From contig VXCM01000825.1 of NCBI GenBank assembly GCA_014773175.1, positions 282,882 to 346,881 of the forward strand: DNA of 64,000 nucleotides, in the 5' to 3' direction. The notes below the pieces were generated by a model. That model was not told the DNA's origin. It did not search any database and saw nothing but the letters and a program-made list of their open reading frames with translations. Source of the DNA: Lucifuga dentata. Taxonomy: Eukaryota; Chordata; Actinopteri; Ophidiiformes; Bythitidae. Position numbers and translations under genes: made by a program. Positions 49,893 through 62,330 of the stretch are shown here, in pieces. Position 1 is the stretch's first letter, and every line of letters begins with the position of its first letter.

Positions 49893-52800
49893 GGTCTACT
49901 CAGTATCCAGTGAGCATTCATCTGCTATGAACAGTCATCCCCTGGAGGATCTGGACTAATTGTGTAGAGTTCCTGGCTGAGGCAGTGGAGTTCTACTCTG
50001 ACGAAGTGGGAGGTGCATGTACACTTCATCTTCCTGCTCTGACAGTTCTGCACTTCTCCACAAGTCAGCATCTTTGAGGTAGAGTGTGGTAAACAGAGGA
50101 GGTAGGGAAAGAGGGTGCAGCTTAGCAGAAAACTTGGTTCAGTGTGTCCTTGAAACTTTATTGAGTGGCAGTGCATTGTCAGGGTATTGTTCAGGGACAG
50201 GGACAGCTGCTTTCACCTCTTATTGTCATCTTGCTGATATTATAGACACGCAATATCCGCAGCTTCCTTTCGTATTAAATGTATTGTTTTGATTGGTTGG
50301 CACAACACAATGCTGCTGTGTGAGATGTTTACAGCAAAGTGCTGATTAGCACTCATCCAACTCAGCCAGGGATGTAATTTAGTCTGTACACCCATTCTCA
50401 TTCAGAGAAAGTAAATGTTTATATAACTGTCAATCACTATTGAGTCTACTCACACTAACTAACATTTACAAACACAAACTATTTCACTATAATAGTGCAG
50501 CTGAATGTTAAATGTCCCTCTAAGTGATGGGATTCAATAAAACAACTGAGTCTTTTTAGTAGATGGTTGTGCGTGCTTTACACCAAGCTAAGCCCACCAT
50601 CTTCTCTTCTGAAGTGCAAATGAGTCTATAATTAGATTCCACACGTGAGATGCAGAAAAAAACCTATTATTGAATTGTCTAGAGACGGCAATGAAGGGCC
50701 ACAAACACTGCATATCAAGTGATTTACATATTCCCACAAACAGAAAAATAATATTAGTTTGTTGCATAAAGAGGATAATAAATAAACGCTGTAACAGAGG
50801 CATAACTGTATATAATGGTTTTCATCTTTGTAGTCGTTTGTGGAGGGAGATTACCTATTAATTTCATTACCATGCATGATGTTGCACAATCACTGAATGG
50901 TGATATGCTGCTATGGAACTGATCTTTAATGACTACACTTTGTTTTAATTAGCAGCTTTTACACCAGGGAATGAAAAGCATTTGAGAGGACAATAACAAT
51001 AATGAATTTACTAGATATTGGCTATAATGAAGGCATAAACTCTGGAAAACCTCACAAAAACAGACACAGAATAGCACTCTGTCTTTCTCCCTCTTTCATT
51101 TCCTCCGCACTTACATTTTAAATGCAGCATGACAAACTCCAGCCCTGGTCTTGGCATGCTGGATGCGTAATCCTCCAGTAATGCCTTCTCTTTCTCTCCC
51201 TCCTGCTTCCTCACTGCTGCCCCTCAGTGTGCCACACAGTGAAGATACAGCAAACCCATCAAAAATGTGTGATGTAGGCTATTGTGAGCACAATAGGACC
51301 CCTGCTGTAACATGCGCCTGTGCCAGAGCACCCTGATGTACTTTTCATAAGTTGCAAGCACTGCAGTGCAGCTTGGTCTTTGTCCAGATTAACACCATTG
51401 TGTCTAATTAGTTCTCACTGCTGGAGTCTGGCATCATCCAGGATTCTTAAAAGCTCCAGGTAGAAGCATAATGGCAGAGCATAGATCAAACATTTATGAG
51501 AAAAGTGCACACACTGCTTGGTGCATGTATTATTCTTTGGGAACCCAGATAATGTGACACTGCTCTTAGATCGGAGTGTCAAAGCTAGTCTAAATTTGTG
51601 CTCTCAGAGGGAGCAAATGCATGACTCTTTGAAAACTCTTTCTTGCAAAAGGATCGGAATGTTGGGGACATTCCTAAATTAGAGTGCATTGTGGCACCAA
51701 AGTGAACTATTTGTAAAATTTAAAGCAGGTGCTGGCATTTTTGTTCATTCAGTACTGCTCTGTATGAGGTCAGAGAACACTCAGAGCTTAGAAAGTGCTT
51801 TGGAGTTCTCAAGTAGTTACTATAGAAATCAAAAGGAATCAAACAAACCTAGCCAGCCAAAAATGATTTGCTTTCTCCCCACAACTTGGAGCAGATTTTG
51901 CATGTTGCCAATAGAGACTAAAATGAATCTGGCATATTCTCACGTTTGCTTTTGTCACCGGAGCCTATAAATAAAATCCCTTAATTTGTCTGTTAACAGC
52001 ACTTGAGTGCTTCTGATCTCTGACCAGAGAGAAATTAGACTGACAGCCAACATGTTCACAGTTGCAGGACTCAAACTGAAGCAGAACCTTGCATATACAG
52101 TAGATGAGGGGAACTCTTCTCATCAGGGGTTGCCCTTGAGAGACAGTAGAATATACTGTGGTATTGTAAGCTGAATGACAATATTCGATCTGTGTATGTA
52201 GAAAATAAAAAGTACATAACACCCTTTGTGTGGCAAATTAATTAAGCTAGTCTGATGGAGGGCTGAGCTCAGATCATGACATGCATTATGCAGTGTTGAT
52301 TATTTTCCAATCTCACGGTTGCTTTCTTTAAAGAAATGTGGCACTGAGACTCTTCCCCCATCCTGAGTTGCATTATCACCTCAACATGCACAGAATAAAT
52401 CTGTTAGGTGATGTGAAGAGACTCCTGTTAATTGTGTTAAAGTGTTTTCATGAGAATTTAAAGTGTGTGCTGCTTGTGTACTCGTGTTTTGGGGGTGTAT
52501 TTATGTGCTGGTTTGTGTTTTTAAGCATAAAACCCTCTCTCTCCCCTTTAGCTACTAACATAGGTCAAATTATTTTAAGTGTGACAATACAACACTGAAA
52601 TATCTGCACCCACTTGTTGACCCCATTAAATGCTGGATAACTTTATCACCAGCCAGCAAGAGCTGAACAACCTGAATGCTCCTCCATCCTGCAAGCCCAC
52701 AGGCACAGACAAGCAATAACATCATTAGAAATGCAAGAGAACACAAAGCACCTGATGGGTTTACATGGTGCCAATAGCTGGTGTGTGTGTGGGGAGAGAG

Positions 52801-53744
52801 TTTTAAAAAGGTATGTGCCAAGTTGTTACTCATGCTTATACTTATGAACTTAAAATAAATTTCCCATTTAATATACACCTTACAGCCTGTTTCTGTCTCC
52901 AATCCTTAAGACAACCGAAACACCTCTTTGCTTTACATGAAAAAATTAAAAGCTAAAAATCACTTTAGGCGTTAGTTACACTTGAATAGAAGTACATGAA
53001 AAACCTGCTTTTATATTACCCTTCCATGCCGCCACAGCCCTCCTTATATATTTTATATGCTTTGATAATTATAGCCACAAGCAGAGGGTTAATTGAACTG
53101 TTCAATGGAGTTGGGCTAAAGAGCGGAGGAATGCCGCCGATGAGATGAGCGCAGAGGATTCTTCATCAAAGGCCCTCTCGCACTGACATTGCTTGACTAT
53201 TATTCATTTACTCTTGTAGCTGGCAGCACAAATCCCCACTTTATGAAATTATGGGTTCATTGCCGTCTTCAGTGTTTTAATGACTTATAGGTTTAACACA
53301 CATTTTATGAAACATGGTGTCTAGTCTCATCTCAAATATACTATGCAATATGGCCAAAAAAAAAAAAAAANAAAAAACAAACAAAAAAAAAAGACCTGAA
53401 TGACAAAGCAAATTATCAGGAAAAAAAAGTCAAAGTCTAAGTAACTGAAAAGCAGCAGATTATGATATAAAAACTACTTCTTGAAAAAAGTTTCAAGAAC
53501 TGACACGGATACTTGCAGAACGCTGCTGAACAATTTTGTACTGTCATCTTTCAACTAAAGGCTGAAATCTTTAATCTTTAGTTGTAAAATGTAAGTTATT
53601 AAAAATGTAATTTAAAAAAAATTTAACAACTCCAATGCTAGACCCAAAATGCCAACAAAGCCAGGTTTAGAATAAATTCACATTCTGTATTGAGCAGCTT
53701 TTGCATGTGTCGTATATGGCAAGACAAAAAAAGATGTGAGATGT

Positions 53745-53842
53745 TCATATTTGGGGCAATTTTATTTACAAAGACAATTAAGAGATTCCCATTGTTCTGC
53801 ATGAATAGAACTCTGATGGATAAATATGTCCCAGCTGAAGGC
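53745..53842 (-). other. COX7C: COX7C 3' UTR exon (exon 3) with AATAAA
   Basis: A strong acceptor, TTCTCCCTGCAG (to 53843), opens a roughly 98 nt exon beginning gccttcagctgggacatatt. It ends near a polyadenylation signal AATAAA at 53766-53761 (minus strand). A matching donor lies 31 nt after the COX7C stop codon (CAAG|GTAATT at 54260/54259), giving a 416 bp intron. The exon is non-coding. The cleavage point at about 53745 is estimated from the signal. Confidence 0.75.
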
Positions 53843-54290
53843 CTGCAGGGAGAACAAGAAAAAGGAGAAAAATGATAAGTTGGCTTGCATACATCTGATG
53901 ACAGAAAAGCAATTTCTGAGTAAACACCAGTGAAGATAAATGTGACAACAAAAATTCTGACCTGTTCCCACCTGATATACATCAACGTCTGCAATGAACT
54001 GTCACATTAAATTGCTAATGTGAGAGCTTATCTAAACAACATTACGGCAATATAAGCCCATATGTCATTTGTTACCATCACTCTCAGACATACAGGTAAT
54101 TTATTTAAAATATGCTCCTGAGCAAAAGGCTGAAGCAGCAGCGAAGGACTGTCAGTGTCTGAGGCCACTATTCAGACTAAAGTAAATCCCACATCATTCA
54201 GACATTTAAATGAAAACAACTTGAAAACAACTGTGCTAAAACAGAGAATTCACAATTACCTTGAAGGCAGAATAATGGCACTGGGCCATT

Positions 54291-54407
54291 TTACTTCTTC
54301 AGGATCTGATGCCTGACAACAATGAAGGGGAATACAAAGCCGCTGCCGAAAAACACCACCATCATCCCCAGCAGACGCCACTTATTGTCCACAGAAAATG
54401 GCAGGTT
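54291..54407 (-). CDS. COX7C: COX7C coding exon 2 (transmembrane part, stop)
   Basis: This exon encodes the last 38 residues of cytochrome c oxidase subunit 7C, a small nuclear-encoded subunit of respiratory complex IV in the inner mitochondrial membrane. It reads [11 protein letters not shown], then the single membrane helix [20 protein letters not shown], then RHQILKK and TAA. The acceptor is CTTATGTACAG ending at 54408. The exon is in phase 0 with exon 1, giving 25 + 38 = 63 residues, the same length as the human precursor. The mRNA exon continues to 54260, where a donor leads to a non-coding third exon. This exon is too short to appear as a long open frame and was found by homology. Confidence 0.96.
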   Translation of the reverse strand, partial: NLPFSVDNKWRLLGMMVVFFGSGFVFPFIVVRHQILKK

Positions 54408-54928
54408 CTGTACATAAGAACAAGAAGCAGTCAAACTCCAAACTATTTATTTTATACATCTTAATATCCCTTTGACTGTATTATCATTAGAGGTCTTTTT
54501 TTTTTTTTTTTTTTTTTTNAAAAAAGCGATCAAAGAGGAGAAAAAAAAAAATCAACAATATAAAAGTCCTGGTGAGAATCAAGTGATCAGATAATCAGAA
54601 AGTCAAAAAATTTCACTACACCACATTTTCCAACTACAATTGCCTATGTTGCAATTTCCTAATGAATTATCAGTAGTACCTGCACAAAATTTGCATGAGG
54701 TATCTCAAAGCATACAAAAATAAACATCAGTGGGGGTCAAAGGGTATAAGGGTTCTGTGTTTGTAAAAAAAAAAAAATGCCATTTAATGTTCAGGAAGTG
54801 ACTTTAAAATTAAGTTAAACAAATGCAGTAGTGAGCTTAGATTAGCATTTTTTTTTCCCCATTCCAATTCTGTTGACTTTTTATTTCCTGTCAAATGCTG
54901 CATATTCTACGTGAGAAAAACTAAACAA

Positions 54929-55104
54929 CCTGAAGTAGTAGAAATTGCTTACAACAATTTACAATTCATTAATATTTCCTTGTAATTAAGACAAAAATGT
55001 CTTTCAACGTCAGATAAAGTGAACATGATAATATCTTATTCAGGCAATGATGTTAGTCTTGTATGTCTTACATTTTCAAAAAGAAAGAAAGAAAAAAAGC
55101 ATTT
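54929..55104. repeat. Direct duplication copy A (period about 259 bp)
   Basis: Sequence from cctgaagtagtagaaattgc to gaaaaaaagcattt recurs at 55188-55361 with scattered substitutions and small indels. Copies are separated by about 83 bp that include an (ATT)n tract. It is a real, diverged duplication, unlike the identical copies around Ns. Confidence 0.9.
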
Positions 55105-55187
55105 CTGTTTTTAATGGTGCCATACAAATAAAGATTATCATTATTATTATTATTATAAATCTTTAGCAAAAACAAATGAATATGCAG

Positions 55188-55361
55188 CCTGAAGTAGTAG
55201 AAATTGCTTACAACAATTTATAATTCATTAGTATTCCCTTGTAATTACGACCAAAATGTCTTTCAACGTCAGATAAAGTGAACATAATAATATCTTATTT
55301 AGGCAATGTTAGTCTTGTGTGTCTTACGTTTTCAAAAAGAAAGAAAGAAAAAAAGCATTTC
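55188..55361. repeat. Direct duplication copy B
   Basis: Diverged copy of 54929-55104 in COX7C intron 1. Confidence 0.9.
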
Positions 55362-56196
55362 ACCAATAAACTGGGTCTCAAAGTTAGCACTCTTACACAT
55401 GCTCATTCAATACAAAGAACAGTGACAGGTCAAACAGGAATATTTGTGCTGAACGAATGAATAAATTATTGGATTAGTGGATGACGGGATGTATTGAATT
55501 AAATGATGAAAATGATGAAAGTTCTAAAGTTACATGCTATAAGTAATGCCAAATCAGTTTAACAATCAGAACAGTTACTATCATCTGATATTTGATGCTA
55601 GAGTAATCAGCCTGCAGTACACTGTAAAATCTAGCTCATAAGTTTTTAAGAACCCAAATAAAACAAAGTAATTTAATGACAGTCTTTACTGAGTTAAGTT
55701 CACCTCATTTAAACTTTCGGTTTCCTGTTACCCTTCTACTGTGACCTTACAGTAACTAGCCTGAAAAAAGCTAAAGGTAATGAGTGTGTGTGTAAATGCG
55801 TTCCTGCTGTGACAAAGACTAAAAATGTATTCATATTACATTACCAATATGCAATCAAGTCCAATCACATTATCTTGCTTACCGGTATTAAGTTATATAG
55901 TGTTAACGCTAGCTAATGGTTAACAAAGCTAATGCTAACTAAGCTAATGTCATCACAGACTGTAGGTTGAGCCAATAACACCAACTTTAAGACCAGTTTC
56001 CTCATCTTTGAACTCTGTTTTAAACTAAAGGAATATAAATAGATGCGTAAGTCTGATATTTCTTTTAACATTAGTCTCGGGTCTGAATTTACGTACGTGA
56101 CCTCCGCGTAACGATAGCTAGGCTCTGGGTGCAGACAGGGCCGCGTCGAAAAACATCACATATCACTTTAGAATTGCGCTTCAAGGAATAAATTAC

Positions 56197-56271
56197 CTTG
56201 CCGGGTCCTTCAGCATAATGTGAAGAACGAACAGCAGACGTTGTGAATCGCCGCACAGCTTGTCCCAGCAT
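56197..56271 (-). CDS. COX7C: COX7C coding exon 1 (mitochondrial presequence)
   Basis: Encodes [20 protein letters not shown] followed by EGPGK, 25 codons ending exactly at the donor AAG|GTAATTTATT (from 56196). The first 16 or so residues are a basic, Ser/Thr-rich, acid-free mitochondrial targeting presequence. SHY.EGPGK is the start of the mature subunit in vertebrates. It is followed by a 1.8 kb intron. Just upstream on the minus strand is a compact promoter with ZNF143-like motifs. The open frame continues past the donor into intron, so the splice site sets the true end. Confidence 0.97.
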
Positions 56272-56410
56272 GTTTGCGCAGCTAGCGCTTCGTTTCTGTC
56301 AGTGTAAAGATGCTAAAAGCGACCTTCTGGGTTATGGTCGAGGCAGGATGTCGCAAAGAATTATGGGAAAAGGAAATGACCGAATGGATTATGGGAAATG
56401 TAGTTAAACT
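56272..56410 (-). promoter_or_regulatory. COX7C 5' UTR and core promoter with ZNF143-like motifs
   Basis: On the minus strand, actacatttcccataatcc (56404-56386) closely resembles the ZNF143/THAP11 site consensus ACTACAAYTCCCAGMATGC. A second TTTTCCCATAATTCTTTG motif lies at about 56372-56354. Both fall within 140 bp upstream of the COX7C ATG, typical for nuclear-encoded mitochondrial genes. Pyrimidine-rich TTTCCTTTTCCC between them could hold the start site. The exact start is not determinable here. Confidence 0.6.
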
Positions 56411-56457
56411 ACATCTGAAACTATTAGAGACTTTGTATTTGATCTCTTCTACAAGCG

Positions 56458-56483
56458 TAGATAGATAGATAGATAGATAGATG
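56458..56483. repeat. (GATA)n tetranucleotide repeat
   Basis: Six GATA units just upstream of the COX7C promoter, followed by GTCTATCTGTCT that could fold back on them. Confidence 0.92.
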
Positions 56484-56489
56484 TCTATC

Positions 56490-59400
56490 TGTCTCCCTTG
56501 GACTGATTAATGCTCATTATGCATTTATTTGACACAGGCGGTTTAATTTATTGCTTTTGATGTAATTTATTCAGGATTAAGTTGTATACATATTTATTGT
56601 ATTGTTTTCAGTGTTATAAGAAAGTTTTTGAAAAGCTGCCAAAGGTTACAACTCTAATGTGCGATGATGTGTGTGTTTTGGTGGTGTAATTAGAATCTTC
56701 AAAACATTTTCAACGTACTGCTCTATGTCTGCAGTTATTTGCAGTCACTACATTTGGAAAATGCACCATACATCCACCCTTCATTTATTTAAAAGTCCAT
56801 GCCTGCTCGTCTGCTCGTCTTCACCTGACTTGTTCTTCATTTGTCTTATCCCGTTGATTGTCTCTCCAATGAAAGCATCATTTAATTGCAATTCATTTAC
56901 ATCAAAGAAGATTTTAATCACATATGCTATCCTGTCTGTGTCTACTTGCATTTACAATGACTCTTGCATTGAAATGAGAGGAACACAGTACAGATCTGTT
57001 TGTATTATCCAGGGTCAGAGAATAGTTTAATTCAAACTTGCTACTGCCTTGTTTTGAACCCTGTGCAGGAATGAAAATTGATTTGACATTTAGTTTTTAT
57101 CAAATGACTTTGACTAAATGTTTTTATTAATGAGTTCATACTGTAGATGTCAGTAGAAGTGTTACATTTACACAATACCACATGGATGCAATACTGAATT
57201 CAGAAGTAAAGTGTACACACATTAGGCTACATTTTATATAGAATAAACAGGAGGATTTAGGAGAGGATTTAGAAAATTGCTTGACAAGTGAACTGCAGGA
57301 TAAGTGAATGAGAAAGCAGAAGGCTCTGGGAGCTGGCAGGCTTACCAAGCAATGTACTTTCTGCTGATTGAAGTGGTTTTTAGCCTTTCCAACCACAGGC
57401 TATACAACAATACTACACTATGCTGCTATTTTTATGCTATTATGCTATTGTTATGCTAATATGCTATTGTTTTCTACAAGTAGAAATCAAGACCTGTAAT
57501 GTACTGAATGATATATTATTATGTGTAATAATTAAAGAAAATCAGTTGTGGGGAAACAACCTCTAAAGCTTTTTAAAGTACTCCAAGCTTTGCAATTAAA
57601 GATCATGCTATATATTAAATTAACCATTGTTCTCAGAACAATAAGTCCATTTTAGATAAATATTGAAGTCATTACTTTTTCACACAATGTTGCAGTTTCA
57701 TGCAGAAAACAACACTTGATTAAAAAAAAAGGAATCTGAAATGAATTAAATTACTCACAACCAATTATTTCTGGTGTATGAAAAGGGCAACTGGGAGGAA
57801 CGGGAAGTTGTAACGAAAAACTTTTGGAAAGTTTCATTTCACTATTTCTGTAATACCCAGAAGATTATATTGCATGTGTGTTTTGTTATTATTTCAGTAT
57901 TTTCTATATTTCACAATCTGGAAACATCGTGAATGTAGCTGAAATTTCTTTGCATAAAGGGATGGAGTGCACTCTGTTAGGAATTGGATAGAAAATGTAT
58001 CATGGGGCAACAGACNCCCCCCCCCATTTAGCATGCATAAATATAAACAAAAATAAGTTATGTAAAAGGTTATGTTGTGATTAAGAAAAATATGAAGCAT
58101 AGACACATTTTTTTGAAACTACTCTAATACGTAAGCACTATTTCAACAATCTGATATAGTTGTTTACACAGTCATTACAAGCTTTTGCATAGCTTTAATT
58201 TATGTATGTTTCATATATTTCTTAGCATTTGCTCTCACATATGCTGTATAGAAAAATATATTGAAGACAGACAGTCATTGTACAACTTTCTTGAACTGAT
58301 GTCAGTTAATTCTAAGGTATCATTGTGCCATTGTGCACTATTATCTATAAGATCAATAGACTGTGTCCTTGTCAAAAAATGAGTGTTTTCCCGTATTGTT
58401 AGCCATAACTTTGTCATGGTGACTGTTTATCTCTTGAACATGTATAAGTGAAGTTGTGACATTATCTGGTATGATGTGGACAGCCGTGGCAAGCTGGTTG
58501 CCCGTCATCATTGCCTCCACATCCATCAGCACAGGGACATCACTGGGCCTGTAGCCATGTGTTTGCTCTGTCATTGCCAATGCAATCTGTTAAGGACTGG
58601 GAGTCAGCTCTCAGATCCTACTATAAATATTAATGTTATTATGCATTGTACAGGGTTGATTTCACAGTCCTCAAATACCTCCTGTTTTATGTTCTCTGAT
58701 GTGTCCCAAGAATGTGGATGAGCCATTTGTTTGTTGATTATCTTTATTTCTTACTATTGACTTTTGTTAAGAACAGAGCTTTCATACACACAGTACTGCG
58801 TCAATAGCCATGTGAGATGCTTAGTGTGAAAAAGAGAAAAACAAGTAAATGGTATACACAGAGCTATCACCTCAAACAATAAACCATGTTCTCATCTAAA
58901 TCTGACAATTACATTCAGTGAAAGTCAGTGAAATTCATTTTATTAGTCTTGGGGAGCGCTATTCAGCATGTGAAAAAAATGTTACTTTTTTGAGTGTAGA
59001 AAGTGCAAAGTAAGAGAAACTGACCCTTATGACAGCACAAAGGTTACTTCATATTAGTGCTGATAAGTGCAAACTTAAAGTCACTAAACCAACCTATACC
59101 TTTTAAGCAAATTCATCCCCAACCCCACCAACATCATCTTCAGCATCAACAGAAAGTAACCCTTGTGTTGTCATAAGAGTCAGTTTCCTTACTTTGGACA
59201 GCGTCCTCTACAGCAACAAAATCCTTATTGCAGTTGTTGTCACATGCTGAATAGTGCTCCCAATAAATGTAGAATTTAATGTGTAAAATCTGTGCTGTTT
59301 TCAGTTATCAGCCAATCTGCTTTATGGTAAATAGCAGGCTCGACTGACTGTCTACATTTGCAATAATGCTCCACAAAGGAGAGAAAAGGTAATGGATAAT

Positions 59401-62330
59401 CTTAATCAATGAGGACAGCTCATTTTGGCAGCAGCACTCTGGAGTTTAAAGCACTCTGCATCATTACTGTTGACAAGAGCTAATTTGTACAATTATGTTG
59501 TAAAATTTGAGAATGAATAGTAAATTACTTTATTCTGCTTCCTTGGGCGGTGCTACAAAACAGAGCGATTTATCTGGTGTCACTGCCTCTGTCTCTCTCA
59601 TTAGTATCTCATTGGCTTCATCTGCTCTTCTGAGGACTGAAAATGTGTAGGACTAGGAGATATAATGCGACTTCCCCTCACGATCTGCTGTTTTATTTCT
59701 CTAAATCTATGTCTAATTGCCTTCTTTAGTGTCAGCATGTGTCCCAGCATTTCAATCAGAGTATAAGTAGGTTTTCCTTGATTTCATATCTGAACACATA
59801 CACACATACATACAGATGCACATACAGTATACATGCAGCCTCCAGCTAAGTAACTATGGGACTTGACATTAATATTTAAAATGGATTAAGGGGAAATTGT
59901 ATGAACTCTCTGCTGACCTAGCCCTCTTGGGATGCCTAGCCTCTGCCTTGTACATTCAGGGCTAAAGGACATCCTCGCCTAGATTTGTGTTCATGCAACA
60001 TCACCGTTGCACCAAAGCACACTATTATTTTAATACACTTCAATGTCACAAATGGGCTTTCATTCCCTCCTCCACCTCTCCACTGCATTCACTGCTCCTA
60101 TAACAAAAAAATGGGTGCTGATGATTGGATTCTACATTAAATCTGCCGAGCTGGAAAGAGGAATAGATTGGATATTATTCTAGAGACCAGTGGCATAGCA
60201 TGCACATTAAGCCAGTCAGTTTTTGTGTGGGATATGGGGGACACTCCTGCTGTTCTGACACTTTCCATTTATCAAACGGAAATGTATGTATTTATTTATT
60301 TTTTTCACTAGAAACAGGTTTAATTCATGTTACCTTTCACCACTGATAAAACAAAAGTGGTTTCACTATATTGTAAAGGTATATCTGTGGACATATGGTC
60401 ACTTAAATGCTGTAAGACACCATCATAACAGCACCACCAGTTTCCATTAGTTATCCTGACTTGTGCAGAGTCTGCTGAGATGACTGTAGGCTTTCTGAAA
60501 TAACTTTATCCATGCACAGTTATGCAAGAGATTATTCAGTTATCCAGAAACTCCAAGTGCACTCAAACTTAAAAAAAAATAAATAAATAAAAAAAATTTG
60601 AGAACCAGGTCAAGCTTTTCACACTGTTTGGCTACATACAGTCCTTTTTCATTTGCCTCCACTTTTCTCTCAAACTACTTGCCTGCACTGGATTTTCATT
60701 GACCGTGTTACTCGTAAGCCTCATTCTATGTTACCCTGAGGCACTGGAAAAACATCAAAAGGTGTGTTGGAAAATCATTTAACATTCATTCAGTTTAAGA
60801 GAAGTTTTATGCCTCTGGAGCTGATTTTTTACTGCAAAAGTTAGAAGTGAACTTTTGAGCTTTGTGTTGTTACAAATGACAAAGGGTAAGAGTAAAGTGT
60901 AATTCCAAAGTGAACACTGGACCTGCCACTGACAGTGAGTGTGAATGTGCTTTCTGTGTTTTATGTGTTTGTTTTCTCAGAGATTGCTTGATGAGTTCTG
61001 AGCTCAGTACACAAGGAAGAGAGCAAGAACTGTAATACTTTATGGAAATCATAATTATGTGGTTTTGCACATCAACTGCATTCATTTAAGTGATTATAAA
61101 TTCCAAGGTGTGTGTGTGTGTATGTGTGTGTTATGTATTTTATACAGCCCATGTATGGGCTGTCATTGCATCTCTTTTGTTGTGTTTGTTCAAAATGAAC
61201 AACCACATTTTGTTGCAGTATTTGATCTAGCAGACTTTGCTGTATGATTATTTACTGTCTTGTACATTTTAATAATATAATAAAAAATATTCACATAGAC
61301 TTAATACATTTCCCTTGAATTTCATCTCTCTCTTTTTTTTTTATTTTGTACTAAATTGGTTAGTGTCTTTGTAAAACCTTCACGATTCATTTAATTATAT
61401 TCAGTCACTATTCATGTGAGTAAAATATCCACCGTCCTTGGCAATCCCAGCAGTCTATTGAAGATGCATTTCTGCTTTGCCACCCTGTCAACCATGAGAC
61501 AGAGTGCCACAAAGCCACCTGTCAGCGGGCCGTTAAGAGAAGCTCCAGGCTGACCAAGGAATGACCGGGAGCATCTGTGCCACTGTCTGTGTCTAATCCA
61601 CTAATGAGAGCTGTCAAGCTGTCGAATTTGCTCCCCGTGGCCCCCGGCACGAACAATGGCACCTTCGGTTTGGCTGTTTTGAGTGACATTAACAAACACA
61701 GCTACAAAGAGAACAGACGTGTGCCTGAGTAAAAGTGACACATTCACAAATAAACATAAAGGCAGAAAGGCAGAAACACAAACACATAGCAGACATTAAC
61801 ACATAGTTTGAGAGAGAAAAAGAGGGAGAGGGAAGAGAGATTTGCTTTATTTACTAATGGATTTGGGTTTTCCTCTGCACTTAGTCCCAGTTCCTTATAT
61901 AAACTGTTCCAGGAACAGCCTATAGAGGCCAGTGTTGCTCAGTCACTGTGATGGAATTTGCCCCTGAAGCCAAAAGCCTTAAACACGTCTGTGAAAGGTC
62001 CCAGAGCAACCCCTGAAGAAAAAACAAGTAAACTGAAATAGGCACTTATGCTCAGGATGTGGAAATGTTTTGCAGTCCAGGTTTTCTTGAAACAGGTTAT
62101 GAATGATCAAATACCCTGCTCTGCTATATTCTTAAGGATGATTATTTAGAAAGAATCAACAAAGACGCTGGCCCTCAGGTTGTAGAGCAGCTAAAAAAAT
62201 GCCTGCTCACTTACTTCCAGCATATCAGTGGTTTAATTTGTTATTGGACATTAAATTGTCCAATGCAAAATTAACAAATTTTGTCAAAGAACCTTTTGAG
62301 GCCTGGGAAAATATTTTCGATTTGGTTAAA
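56490..62330. other. Gene-free region upstream of COX7C
   Basis: No gene is recognised. It holds a fold-back element (58952-59261), a C-run with a single N at 58016 and a candidate conserved element at 61430-61690. Short open frames here show no domain. Confidence 0.65.
58952..59261. mobile_element. Fold-back (palindromic) MITE-like element
   Basis: The left end gggagcgctattcagcatgt and the reverse complement of the right end, gggagcactattcagcatgt, differ at one of 20 positions. The arms stay alignable inward for over 100 bp (AAAGTAAG.GAAACTGAC, CTTATGACA.CACAA.GGTTACTT), leaving a short centre. The element is about 310 bp with no coding capacity. Outer flanks (ATTTATTA-like) also resemble each other, so the true boundary may be slightly wider. 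Confidence 0.8.

Larger units (their letters stand above)
44500..53744. other. Intergenic DNA between RASA1 and COX7C, part 4
   Basis: No gene is recognised. It contains a GT microsatellite (46630-46684), GA (48450-48486), a long CA tract (49805-49892), poly-A runs with single Ns at 44802 and 53371, and a perfect hairpin at 45110-45138. A candidate conserved non-coding stretch lies at 53085-53290. Confidence 0.65.
54408..56196 (-). other. COX7C intron 1
   Basis: AT-rich intron with a poly-T run and single N at 54519. It carries a diverged direct duplication (54929-55104 and 55188-55361) and an ATT tract between the copies. A GCTAA/GCTAGC cluster lies at 55902-55950. Confidence 0.85.

Noticed and set aside
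58353..58580. Minus-strand 75-codon frame (VPVLMDVEAMMTGNQLATA) as a possible exon
   Set aside because: It looks mildly protein-like, but I recognise no family and see no matching splice partners.
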